Of a DNA stretch of 48,916 nucleotides, positions 7,749 through 20,200 are shown in pieces. Position numbers and translations under genes: made by a program. The stretch lies in the IMG/VR virus record IMGVR_UViG_3300017967_000039, positions 1 through 48,916 of that record. One strand, given 5' to 3'. Positions within the stretch are counted from its first letter, which is position 1. Each line of letters starts with the position of its first letter. The stretch is from a virus. The notes below the pieces were generated by a model, which was not told the DNA's origin, made no database searches, and saw only the letters and a list, made by a program, of their open reading frames with translations.

Positions 7749-10700
7749 ATGTCATCAACAGATAGACAAAATAGATTATTAGTAGCAGAAGACTGGAAAC
7801 GCATTTATCAAAGTTATAGAAATGCTGATTTCAAAAGTTATGACTTTGACAATCTGCGTAGAACTATGATAGCGTATCTAAGGGAAAATTATCCTGAAGA
7901 TTTCAACGACTACATAGAAAGTTCAGAATATCTTGCACTAATAGATTTAATTGCATTCTTAGGACAAAATTTAGCATTTAGAGTTGATTTAAATGCACGT
8001 GAAAATTACCTTGAACTTGCTGAACGCAGAGAAAGTGTTCTACGTTTAGCACGGTTACTTTCATATAATACCAAAAGAAATCAGTGTGCAAACGGATTAC
8101 TAAAAATTGAAAGTGTGTCTACAACTGAGGACATTTTAGATTCAAATAATAACAATCTTGCAAATCAAACTATACTATGGAATGATCCTAGCAACTCAGA
8201 TTGGAACGAACAGTATGTTAAAATTTTAAATGCTGCTTTACCGGTAAATGGAACATTTGGACGTCCAGTGAAAAAAGATACTGTAAATGGCGTACCAACA
8301 GAACAATATAGATTCAACTCAACAAACTCTGATGTGCCTGCTTATAGTTTTAACACAACAGTTGACGGAAGCACTACAAGATTTGAAATAGTTTCAACAG
8401 ATATTACAGATCAAAATATCTATGAAGAGTCTCCGTTTCCTGGAAATAACTTTGCTTTTCTTTATAGAGATGACGGCAAAGGACCTGGAAGTTCAAATAC
8501 TGGATTTTTTTGTCATTTCCGCCAAGGTACATTAGACCAAGGAACATTTACTATTGATAATCCTAGCACCAATCAAACAGTTGCGATAGATGCTACAAAT
8601 ATTAATAATTCAGATGTATGGTTGTACAAGTTAGATAGTTTTGGAAATGAAAACGAACAATGGACTAAAGTAGATTCAGTTGAAGGTAACAATATAATTT
8701 ACAACAGTCTTAATAAAAATATTAGAAATATCTATAGTGTATTAACAAGAATAGAAGATAGGGTAAGTTTGATATTTTCAGACGGTGTATTTGGAAATTT
8801 ACCACAAGGTTCTTTTAGAATATATTATAGAACAAGTAAAAACAAAAGAATTGTTGTAGAGCCAAATGATCTACGTGGTATTAGTATTAAAATAAAGTAT
8901 TTGTCTAAAAACAACAAAGTAGAAACAATTACTTTAACATTTAGTTTACAATATACAATTGACAATGCAAGTGTTTCGGAAACAAACGCTAGTATAAGAA
9001 CAAATGCTCCGGCAACATATTATACACAGAATAGATTAATAACAGCTGAAGATTATCAAATTGGACCTTTAGCTGCAAGTCAAGAGATTATTAAAGCAAA
9101 GTCTGTTAATAGAACAGCAAGTGGCATAAGCAGATATTTTGATCTTTTAGATGCTACAGGAAAATATTCAAAAACTAATTTGTTTGGTACAGACGGAATT
9201 GTTTATAGAGATATTTTTAATAGCAAAGAACGTTTTACTTTTACAACACAAACAGATGTAGAAGGAATAATACTAAACACTATTGAACCGATCTTAAGTG
9301 GAAAAAAAGTAAGAAATTATTACCTAAGTCAGTTTAGTGTAATTGATTTGACAGACTTGAATATCATATGGAACCAATCAACTGCTGACACTAATATAAG
9401 CACCGGATATTTTACAAACGTAAACAATATTAGACAAACTTTAGGTTCTTTTACTACAAGTACTTTACAACTTGTAAGACCCGGCACTGCACTTAAATTT
9501 ATAGCACCAGCCGGTAAACATTTTATGCCAGACGGCACATTAATGGATGGCGAAGCTGATCATTTGAATTCTAGAAGTTACAAATGGGTAAAAGTTATTA
9601 GTGTTGAAGGTAACGGAACAACAGTAAATGATGCTGGAGAAGGTCCTGTTGTTTTCAACGATGTAATTCCTAGCACTGCACAATTGGTAGAAATTAAACC
9701 AAGCATTGCACAAAGTTTAGAATCAGAAGTAAAAACACAAATAGTTGATCAAGTATTTTCATACAAAACATTTGGTTTGAGATTTGATAGAACTTTAGGA
9801 CAGTGGAGAGTAATTACTGAAAGTAACTTAAACACAACTAATGAATTTAGCATTGGTAAAACAGGCGATAATTCAAATCAACAACTTGATTCTAGTTGGT
9901 TGCTGAAATTTACTACTGATGGTGAAACATATACAATAGAATATAGAGGAAGTAGATATGTATTTGAAAGTGACAAGGAAATACGTTTCTACTACGACAG
10001 CAGTGATAAGATATACAATAGCCAAACAGGAAAAATTGTTAAAGACAAAATCAGTGTATTAAACAATAATAATAAACCTGACAGCGTGGATAAATTTACT
10101 ATAGACTTTGATTGGGAAATTACTCAAGAATACAGAGACGCAGAAGGATATGTTAACAGCAAAAAAGTTGAAGTTACATTCTTTGATGAAGACGATGACG
10201 GCGTTGTAGATGATCCTGAGTTGTTTGATGTAATTGTTGATGAAGATATTAATCCATTAACAAAATATATATTCCAACAAAAATATTTGACAACCGATGG
10301 TGTTGAAGATTACAATTATGTAAGTAATGATGAATTATCAATAATAGTATTAGCAACAAAAGATAGCCTAGGGCCATTAAGTGCTTATGATGATAAACAA
10401 ATTTTCTACTATACAGATACAGGTATTTTCGAGCAGTTAGATAGCGCAACAAAAACTCTTACACAACAAACTAATTACAGAGCATTTGTTGGCCGAGACA
10501 ATTTAAGATTTTTGTATGTTCATGCAGCTGACGATAGTTCAAGAATAGATCCTAGTGCAAGTAACATAATTGACACATATATGTTAACAAGATCCTACGA
10601 TACTAATTTTAGAAAATATTTAGATGGCGTGATTGAAGCAAAACCATTAGCGCCAAGTTCGGACAATTTGTTCCAAAGTTATGGATCTGCACTAGACCAA

Positions 10701-11216
10701 ATAAAGTCATTGAGTGATGAAATAATATATCATCCTGTAAAATATAAAGTATTGTTTGGAAATAAGGCTGATATTAATTTGCAATGTAAATTTAAAATTG
10801 TAAAAAATCCTGATCTAGTTCTTAATGATAATGATGTAAAGTCTAGAATTATTAGTGCAGTAAATCAATTTTTTGCATTAGAAAATTGGGATTTTGGAGA
10901 AAAGTTTTATTTCTCAGAGTTAAGTGCATATGTCATGCAACAACTTGCACCCGACGTAGTAACATTTGTTATAGTGCCTGAGCAAGTTTCTCAAACTTTT
11001 GGTTCACTTTACGAAATAAAAGCAGAAGTTGATGAAATCTTTATTAGTGGTGCTACAGTTGATGATGTAGAAATTATTGATGCAATTACAGCAACAAGAC
11101 TAAATGCAAGTGGAAATGTTATTACAAGTTCAACAGCTTCAAACGCAGGCATAACAAGTGCTTCAAACACAAATTCATCGAGTAGTAGTTCTAGTAGTGG
11201 AGGAAATAGTTACTAA
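7749..11216 (+). CDS. gp6: gp6 baseplate wedge protein
   Basis: gp6 is the main wedge protein (gpJ-like fold) whose dimers form the inner ring of the baseplate around gp25 and gp53. Family features in these 1,155 residues are an N-terminal helical region (about 40-105) with YLRENYPEDF, LIAFLGQNLAFRVDLNARE and LARLLSYNTKR, the LIFSDGVFGNLPQG segment (about 341-354), and YYTQNRLITAEDYQI (about 424-438). T4 gp6 is 660 residues. The extra length here is mainly in the second half, which has an acidic Asp-rich stretch near residues 810-830 and ends in a Ser-rich tail. The start is set by the AGAGGAA site. The stop overlaps the next start (TAATG). Confidence 0.9.
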   Translation: MSSTDRQNRLLVAEDWKRIYQSYRNADFKSYDFDNLRRTMIAYLRENYPEDFNDYIESSEYLALIDLIAFLGQNLAFRVDLNARENYLELAERRESVLRLARLLSYNTKRNQCANGLLKIESVSTTEDILDSNNNNLANQTILWNDPSNSDWNEQYVKILNAALPVNGTFGRPVKKDTVNGVPTEQYRFNSTNSDVPAYSFNTTVDGSTTRFEIVSTDITDQNIYEESPFPGNNFAFLYRDDGKGPGSSNTGFFCHFRQGTLDQGTFTIDNPSTNQTVAIDATNINNSDVWLYKLDSFGNENEQWTKVDSVEGNNIIYNSLNKNIRNIYSVLTRIEDRVSLIFSDGVFGNLPQGSFRIYYRTSKNKRIVVEPNDLRGISIKIKYLSKNNKVETITLTFSLQYTIDNASVSETNASIRTNAPATYYTQNRLITAEDYQIGPLAASQEIIKAKSVNRTASGISRYFDLLDATGKYSKTNLFGTDGIVYRDIFNSKERFTFTTQTDVEGIILNTIEPILSGKKVRNYYLSQFSVIDLTDLNIIWNQSTADTNISTGYFTNVNNIRQTLGSFTTSTLQLVRPGTALKFIAPAGKHFMPDGTLMDGEADHLNSRSYKWVKVISVEGNGTTVNDAGEGPVVFNDVIPSTAQLVEIKPSIAQSLESEVKTQIVDQVFSYKTFGLRFDRTLGQWRVITESNLNTTNEFSIGKTGDNSNQQLDSSWLLKFTTDGETYTIEYRGSRYVFESDKEIRFYYDSSDKIYNSQTGKIVKDKISVLNNNNKPDSVDKFTIDFDWEITQEYRDAEGYVNSKKVEVTFFDEDDDGVVDDPELFDVIVDEDINPLTKYIFQQKYLTTDGVEDYNYVSNDELSIIVLATKDSLGPLSAYDDKQIFYYTDTGIFEQLDSATKTLTQQTNYRAFVGRDNLRFLYVHAADDSSRIDPSASNIIDTYMLTRSYDTNFRKYLDGVIEAKPLAPSSDNLFQSYGSALDQIKSLSDEIIYHPVKYKVLFGNKADINLQCKFKIVKNPDLVLNDNDVKSRIISAVNQFFALENWDFGEKFYFSELSAYVMQQLAPDVVTFVIVPEQVSQTFGSLYEIKAEVDEIFISGATVDDVEIIDAITATRLNASGNVITSSTASNAGITSASNTNSSSSSSSSGGNSY

Positions 11217-14200
11217 TGGCTTACGACAATGACCAGAGAGAACCTTCTCTGCCAGCAGGCAACGAAAACTACCGCAGAAAAACAGAAAATCATTTACCTC
11301 GGTATTTTCGAACAAATTTCAATTCAAAGTTTTTATCTGCTACATTAGATCAGCTAATACAACCTGGGATTGCAGAAAAACTCAATGGATATCTAGGAAG
11401 AAAAACTGCAAAAGCATTTCACCCCAATGACAATTATGTCGGAGGCGTTACACCTTCTAGAGAAAATTATCAATTAGAACCTGCAACAATTATAAAAGAT
11501 GATCTTGGTAATGTTGATTTCTATAAAGACTATAATGATTATATTAATCAAGTAAAAAACTTTGGAGGATCTACAAGCAATCATAGTAAATTGAATGCTC
11601 AAGAATACTATGCATGGAATCCGCACATTGATTGGGATAAATTTGTAAATTTTAGAGAGTACTATTGGTTACCAAATGGGCCTGACCTTTTAACAGTTGT
11701 AGGACAATCTAAAGAAATCACAAGCACATTCTCTATAGATTTACAAGACAATGCAGATAATATTTCTTACTTGTTTACACCTGACGGTAAAACAAGTAAT
11801 CCGTCAATCACATTGTACAGAGGACAAACATATCGATTTGAAGTAAACACACCTAATTTTCCTATTGCGTTTGCTACACGTAGAACTTGGACACCCGGTA
11901 ATGAACCCGGAGAACAAGCAGTTAATAATGCACTGATATATGATACAGGAATAACAAAGTTTAACATAGACGGTAAAGAAATAGATGATGTTTGGATAGA
12001 TGAAGGTGTTATTGAATTTACAGTGCCAGAGACAGCACCTGATACTTTACATTATATAAGTGAAAATGATCCTAATACAGCTGGGTTAATTAAAATATTT
12101 GATATAATTGAAAATACAAAAATTGATGTTGAAAAAGAAATATTAGGTAAAAAAACTTACGTAACCGGTGACGGATATGCTTTAAGTAATGGCATGAAAA
12201 TAGAATTTGCTGGTAATGTTACACCTGAGAAATACGCTTCGGGAGAGTGGTTTGTAGAAGGTGTTGGTGATTCTATAAAACTTATTTCACAAAACAACTT
12301 AACAGTATCTGGTTCATATACAGGTGATATACAAGTAGAATTTGATCAAACAGGTTTTGATTTTTATCCTTTTAGTGAAGCATTGGGTTATCCTACAAAC
12401 AAAGATTACATTGTTATTAATCGTGCAACAAATGATGGTAATCTATGGAGTAGATATAACAGATGGTTCCATAAAAGCGTCATTGAAGAGTCAGCAAGAA
12501 TTAACAGCCAGGTTTCGTCTGTTGATGAAAGTGCAAGAGCAAAGCGTCCTATTATTGAATTTGATGCAGGCCTAAAACTTTTTAATTTTGGTACAAATGC
12601 AAAACTAGATGTAGATTTAGTTGATACATTTACTAAAGATGTTTTTAGTACAATTGAAGGTAGTGCTGGATATAATGTAGACGGTATTGATTTGTCTCAA
12701 GGTATGCGTGTGTTATTTACAGCTGATACAGACATACGTGTAACAGGTAAAATTTACAAAGTTAATTTTATTACGCACAATAATAGAAATCAAATTAGTT
12801 TAATAGAAGAAACAGATGGTACACCGTTAGATAATGAAACTGTTCTTGTGAAAGCAGGAAACAAATATGCAGGTAAATTTTTCTACTATAACAATTCAAC
12901 ATGGAAAATAGGCCAAGAAAAAACAAAAAGAAATCAGCCACCATTATTTGATTTATTCGACAAAGACGGAACAAGTTATTCTGATGCAGATAGTTATGAT
13001 GCATCTACTTTCGCAGGAAATAAATTATTTTCCTATCAAGAAGGATCCGGCACAGTTGATACCGAACTTGATTTTGCATTACAATACAGAAGTATTGCAA
13101 ATACCGGTGATATAGTTTTTAACTTTGATTTACTTAATAATAATTTTACCTATCAAATAGGTAATGACATTATAACAGTTAATACAGATACAGCATTTTT
13201 ACAAAAATACAATGACAGAACAAACTATGCAAGTGTAAACGGTTGGATCAAAGCTGATAATGATAGTACTCAGAACGTTTTAAGACAATACGTTTTTGAT
13301 AATTCGACCAATCAATTTGAAATAGATGTATACAATGAAATTGATTTTATTGACAATGTTTGGTTAAGGGTTTATCTAAACAATAAATTACAATTTATAA
13401 ATGTTGATTTTGAAATAGTAAAAGATGCTAACAATAAAAGTTATGTTCAGTTTACAAAAAGTTTAGCATTAGACGATATTATACTAATTAAAACCAGAAG
13501 TCAATATAATAAAAATTCTAACGGACTTTATGAAATAGCAAGTAATTTAGAAAAAAATCCGTTGAATAATAATATCAATCAATTTACTTTAGGCGAAGTA
13601 AATGATCATGTTAGCACAATAGTTGAAGAATTAAATAATTTTTCAGGAGTCTATCCAGGTGCAAGCAATCTTAGAGACACAGGTCAAATTAGCAAACTAG
13701 GTAAAAAGTTTTTAAAACACAGTGGACCTATTAACTTATCTTTGTATCATCTTTTAGATAAAGAAGCAAATGTTGTCCAAGCAATAAGATACGCAAAAAA
13801 AGAATATAGAAAATTCAAAAGACAATTTTTGGAAATTGCAAATACTTTAGGATTTGAAGGCGAAACAAAAATTCATGTTGACAAGATCATTACTGAATTA
13901 AACAAAGATAAAGTCAACACTATGCCGTTTTACTTTAGTGATATGATTCCTTATAGCGGAGCAATTCAAACTAATCACACTGTGCTCGATAGTGATGAAG
14001 TATTTTTTCCTTTGAGTCAAATTTTTAGTTTAGAAGAATTAAGTAGAAAAGCAGTAAATGTTTATTTGAATAATACACAGCTATTGTACGGAATAGATTA
14101 CACTTTCAATGATGAAGGCTTTGCTGTTGTTACGGCAACTAAAGCACCAGATGATATTATTTCAATTTATGAATATGAATCAACTAATGGTAGCTATGTA

Positions 14201-17200
14201 CCTCCTACGCCTACTAAACTAGGTTTGTATCCTAAATATGATCCTAAAGTTTATATTGATGATACGTATCTAACTCCAACTAAAATTGTACAAGGCCATG
14301 ATGGTAGTAAAACTGTTGCATTTGATGATTTTAGAGATGACCTGTTATTAGAATTAGAAAAAAGAATTTTCAATAACATAAAAATAAAATATGACACAAA
14401 CTTATTTGATATAAATGATTTTGTATCTGGAGAACATAGAGATACAGGATTTACTAAAACACAAATAGACTCAACAATGAGTTTTGACTTCTTAGAATAC
14501 AATAGATTAGTAGATGGTGATTTTGTTACACAGGATTATTTTTTAAGAGAAAACAGTTTTACTTTTAACTATTCACAAATGAATTATCCCACAGGCGGCA
14601 AACTTCCTGGCTGGTGGAGACAAGTTTATAAACAGGCATACGATACAGATCGCCCGCATTTAACTCCTTGGGAAATGCTGGGATTTAGTATCAAACCTAT
14701 TTGGTGGGAAGACCAATACGGACCAGCACCATATACCAGAGACAACTTAGTTTTATGGCAAGACCTTGAAAAAGGAATCATTAGAGAACCTAACAAACCA
14801 ATTGTAGTTGCTAAAAAATATGTTCGTCCTGGATTAGTTAACCACATACCTGTTGACTCACAAGGAACATTGTTAAGTCCATCAGAAAGCGGATATGCAA
14901 GCAACTTCAGCACAAGTGGCGCAAGATTACCGTTCAAATACGGTGACGGAAGTCCTGTAGAATCTTCTTGGAGAAGTAGCAGTGACTATCCTTTTGCCAT
15001 AATTACAAGTTGGTTACTAAATCAACCTAATAAAGTAATGTCTACAGGTTTTGATAGAGCCAGACAAATTAGAAACAGTGCAGGACAAATTGTATACAGT
15101 GCAACCGGAAAACAAGTAACACTCAAGGACATTGTATTTCCAAATTCTATTAATGACACTACTCAAATTTACACTAGCGGTTTAATAAATTATGTAGCAA
15201 ATTATCTAACATTTAACACTGCTAGTCAGTATACTACATATAAAGAAAATTTGTTCAACATAGAAAACCAAATTGGTGCAAAAATAGCAGGTTACACAGA
15301 AAAAGAAAAATTTAAATTAATTTTAGATAGTAGAACACCCCTCAATGAAGGAAACGTTTTTATTCCTGATGAAAACTACAGTGTGTTTTTAAATACCAGC
15401 TCGCCAATAGATTTACTTTCTTATAGCGGAGTATTAATAGAAAAAACTTCTAGCGGATATATCGTAAGCGGTTATGACACTGTAACACCTAGTTTTAAAT
15501 ATTTTAAACCAATACCTCAAACAAATGATCCTTATGTAACTGTAGGAGGAATATCAGAATCTTTTGTTGATTTTGACGGCGGCAGAACTTATGCAGAAGG
15601 AAGTGTAGTTAGAGTAAGTGATAAATTTTACAGAGCTAAAGAAACACACACAAGTGGCGCAGAAATAGACGCTGAAAAATTTGTGCTATTACCTCAACTA
15701 CCCGTAGTAGGCGGAAAAACAGCACAATTTAGAAGAATATACGAAACCAAAGAAAGTGTATTAGAATATGGAGTAATTCTTTCAACCCTGCAAGACGTTG
15801 TAGACTTTTTACAAGGATACGGTGCATGGTTAGAAAGTAAAGGATTTATTTTTGAAGAATTTGTATCAGGGTCGAATACTGTAAGTGACTGGCGAACAAC
15901 TTCAAAACAGTTTATGTTTTGGACTACACAAAACTGGGGACAAGGGTCGGTTATTACATTAAGTCCTGCAGCAGAAAAAATAAAATTCAAAACAGATTAT
16001 GCAATAGTAGATAATGTATTTGATACTTTCTATGGTTACAGTGTTTTAAAAGCAGATGGAAAAAAATTAAAAGATGAATATCTAAAAATTTATAAAGAAT
16101 CTGACAATACATTTAGCATGTATACTGTTAATACTGCTGACGGAATTTATGCTGTAAGACTTCCTTTGGTGCAGAAGGAGCATGTTGTTTTATTAGATAA
16201 TACAACAGTGTTCGGTGACGTAATTTACGATCTTGAACCGGGTTATAGACAGGAAAGAATAAAGGTATTAGGTTATAGAACTGACAACTGGAACGGAAGT
16301 TTAAACATACCTGGTTTTATATTTGATAATGCAAGACCCAAACTTTGGGAACCTTGGACAGATTATACTATTGGTGATTTAGTAAAATACAAAGAATTTT
16401 ATTATAGTGCTGATAAAAAGATAGCAGGCAAAGAATTTTTTAATGCCAACGATTGGAATAGGTTATCTGAAGAACCTACATCAAGATTACTTACTAACTT
16501 TGATTATAAAATAAATCAATTTGCAGATTTTTATGATTTAGATAGTGATAATTTTGATACTGAACAACAACGACTTGCTCAACACTTAATTGGATATCAA
16601 AAAAGACAATATTTAGAAAATATTATTAATGATGATGTAAGCCAATATAAATTTTATCAAGGTTTTATTCAAGACAAGGGAACAAAGAACGCATTAACAA
16701 AATTATTTGATGCACTAGCAAGTGCAGACAAAGACAGTCTAGAGTTTTATGAAGAATGGGCAATTAAAGATGGACAATACGGTGCATCTGAAGGTTTTGA
16801 AGAAGTTGAATATTTACTAGATGAGAAAAAGTTTAGATTAACACCTCAGCCTATTTTATTAACCAATAATGTAACCGGAAAAGAAACAGATTTAATTTAC
16901 AGAATTCAAAGCTATGAAACTTATTTAAAACCAAAAAATTATAATCATAGACCTTTGCCTGCAAAGTACATTGATCAAGGTTATACAAAAAATAGCGGTT
17001 ATGTAAATCCTGAAGATGTAAGTTTTGTATTATCTACATATGATGACATTTTAACACTTAATTTGTCTGATGTTACAAACGGTGCATATGTTTGGGTAGG
17101 AAATGTAGAAAAATCATGGAATGTATACAAACATATTAACAGCGAATTAAAAATTAACAAAGTAATTTCTGGCACTGAGGAATTTAGTGTAGAGTTAGAC

Positions 17201-20200
17201 ACTACTGCATTTAATGTAACGGTAGGCGATATACTAGGTGTTTTTGATATTATTACTACGGTTGTAGATCCTGCAGATTCTACTCAGCAAGTAAGTCAAA
17301 CAACGGCTCCTGTAGAAGGATTTTTTAAAGTCAAAAAGGTAAGCCTAAACAAAATTACTTTTGAAACTTCGCAAAGCATTGCCGATGTAGATGACTGTAC
17401 TGGAATATTAACAAAGTTTGTAAGTGTACGTGCAGACACTCTTTCAAATGCAAATAAAATTGCAGAGTATTACACTAGACTTAATGACAAGATTTGGGTA
17501 GATGACGATACCACAGGTAAATGGCTTGTGCTTGAAAATAAAAATGAATACAATGAATTACAAGCATTGTCTAACACAGAAGAGGGAACAGATCACAACT
17601 ATGGTATAAGCATTAGTGCCGATGAAAGAAACTCTGTTATGGTTGTTGGCGCACCTAATAATGCTGACGGAAAGGTTTTAGTATACTCTAGAGCAAGTAA
17701 TGCAAATAACTGGGTACTAAGGCAAGTAATAGAAGCAGACAGTACCATAGCCGATGCTGAACAAAACTTTGGAAAAAGTGTAGATGTATCTGCTGATGGA
17801 AAATATTTAATAGTTGGCGCACCTAATGCATCTAATGTAAAAACAAACTTCAAAGGCGATTATGTTGACACACAAAATTATCAAGCAGGAGAAATTGTTC
17901 GTAGACAGGATAGTTTGTGGCAAGCAGACTTTGACATACTAGGAGCAGAAGCAAACATCCAATTTGATAGTTTTCAAAGTGTTCCACAAATAATAGATAC
18001 TTTAAATTTAGAAGCAAGTGATGCAGAAGACATTCCGTTTTTACTAGCTGGAAATTATCCTTTTACTAACCAAACAACGGATCATTTTTTAATACGTGCA
18101 CCTAAAACAATGTATGATGGTACAGGTTTGGGTGATGAAATTGTGCTTCACTGGAACAGCCTAGCAAATGCTAATCAAGATCAAGATACGCTTGTAGAGA
18201 CAGAGCCTTTTGCAAATACAATACCATATATTAATAAAAATTATTTAGAAAGTGCTCACACTGTATTTGATAAAATAGATGCAGTTCTTTATGTAGATAC
18301 AAGCACAAATATACCTAGTGTAGGAAGCACTATAAGCACAATAGGAGCAACAGCTACAGTTGCTTACACATATAATGAAGGCGCAAGTGTAACGATATAT
18401 GTTAAAGATGTTAATGGTACATTTCCTGATGCAAATAGTTTAACAATTGACAATGGTGATTTTGTTGGTGAATACGAAAGAGTAGGTCCTATTGAAGAGA
18501 CTAGCACTTCTACAGTGCTTGGCGGCTTTTGGTTGGTTAAAACTAGCACACCATATCAAGTAGGTGAAGTAACTAGTGATATTGCCGGAGGTTTAATTTT
18601 TAAAGATGTAATTCCTGATAGCACTGCTACCGGAAGAGTATATTTTAATTCACTTGATTATTCAACAAATACAATATCTTCTGAAGATACTTTAAACAAC
18701 TTTTTACAAGTTTTAAGTTTTAATGGTGCTCCAGGGCCCGGAGGAACCACAGGTCCAGTTGAAAGCCAGTTATATGTAATGAGAGCTCCTAAAGATCTTA
18801 CAGACAATATAAATCCTGGAGACCAAATTTACACCTATGTAAATAACCTTGCAAAACATAGCGACGGAGCATTAGAAAATCCTAGTTCAATCGGGTTAAA
18901 TTTTGCAACAACAAATGCTGAAAAAACAGTTTATGATGTTTGGGATGGTTATATTAATTATAAAAATCAATTTTTCTTAGATGATGAACCATTTGAACCT
19001 GTAGTTGGTCAAACAGTTCGTGATGTTACTACAGGAGCAGAAGCCGAAGTAGCATACTATATAAGAAATCTTGACGATGTTACAATATTTGTAAAAAATG
19101 TAACCGGAACGTGGAGTAAAGGCGATCAATTTGGTCAAGCTGCTGAAATAGAAATGCTGGCTTATCCTGGAGGACCTGACCCCGATGCGTTTGGTAGACC
19201 TGGCATTTATGGAGTAGACAGAAAAGTAGGTGTGTCTCAGAGAATAAGTTTGGGATATTCTGCAAGCGGAATCGGAAAACTACTTGTATTCCAAGCCGCT
19301 GTACCTATATCAGCACCAACTGGAGATTATAGATACACTAGTGTTTTAGGAGCAACACCTGTTTTTGATAGTATAGGTAATTTCTTATACTTACAATCAA
19401 ATTCAGATTTTGAAATTTGGTTCTATAATGTAGGAACAGTTTTAGGTATACCTCGTCTTGCTAACATTCCTGCAGGTGATAACTTAGATTGGACTGAAGT
19501 TTTTAAAATACCTACAAGCGTTAACGGAACTTCAGAAGGATATGTAAACGAAGGTATCTATTATATCTATGAAAGAAATAGAGCAAATACATATGTTTCA
19601 TTGGGTAGTTTTGTAGGGCCACAACGACAAAATAATAACTATTTAGGAACCAAAGTTGAAATAAGACAAACAGGTAATCTATATAGAGGATTTATCAGTG
19701 CACCTGCATCTGAAACTGTAGATAATCCGGGAAGAATTTATTTTATTAAAAACGGATTTGAAAATAGTGAAACATATAATTGGGATTATGCTAAAGACAA
19801 AAATTTCAAAGGTGAATTCAGTGAATCTCAAAGATACTTTACAGGAAATAAAGTATATCTAGCAAATAGAATTTACACAGCAATTACAAATGTTAATGCT
19901 GGACCTTTTGATACGTTGCAGTGGACTAGTACTGATGATTTAATCGATTATGTGGGATTTGTTCCTAATGATACAGGGCTAGTTGTAATAACTGACAGTT
20001 CGTACGTTCCTGGTGATGTGTTTGATCCTGATAATATTTTACCGGGTGATAGTACAGTTTTAGATCAAGGAAGTTTGTATGATTTTGCAACAGCATTTGA
20101 TGTTAGTGCAAGTGGTGATGTTTTAGTTGTTAGTGCAAAGTATGGTAATGATAAACCAAATCTAGTTGTAATTTATAGAGTTTTAAATGGACAATACTTG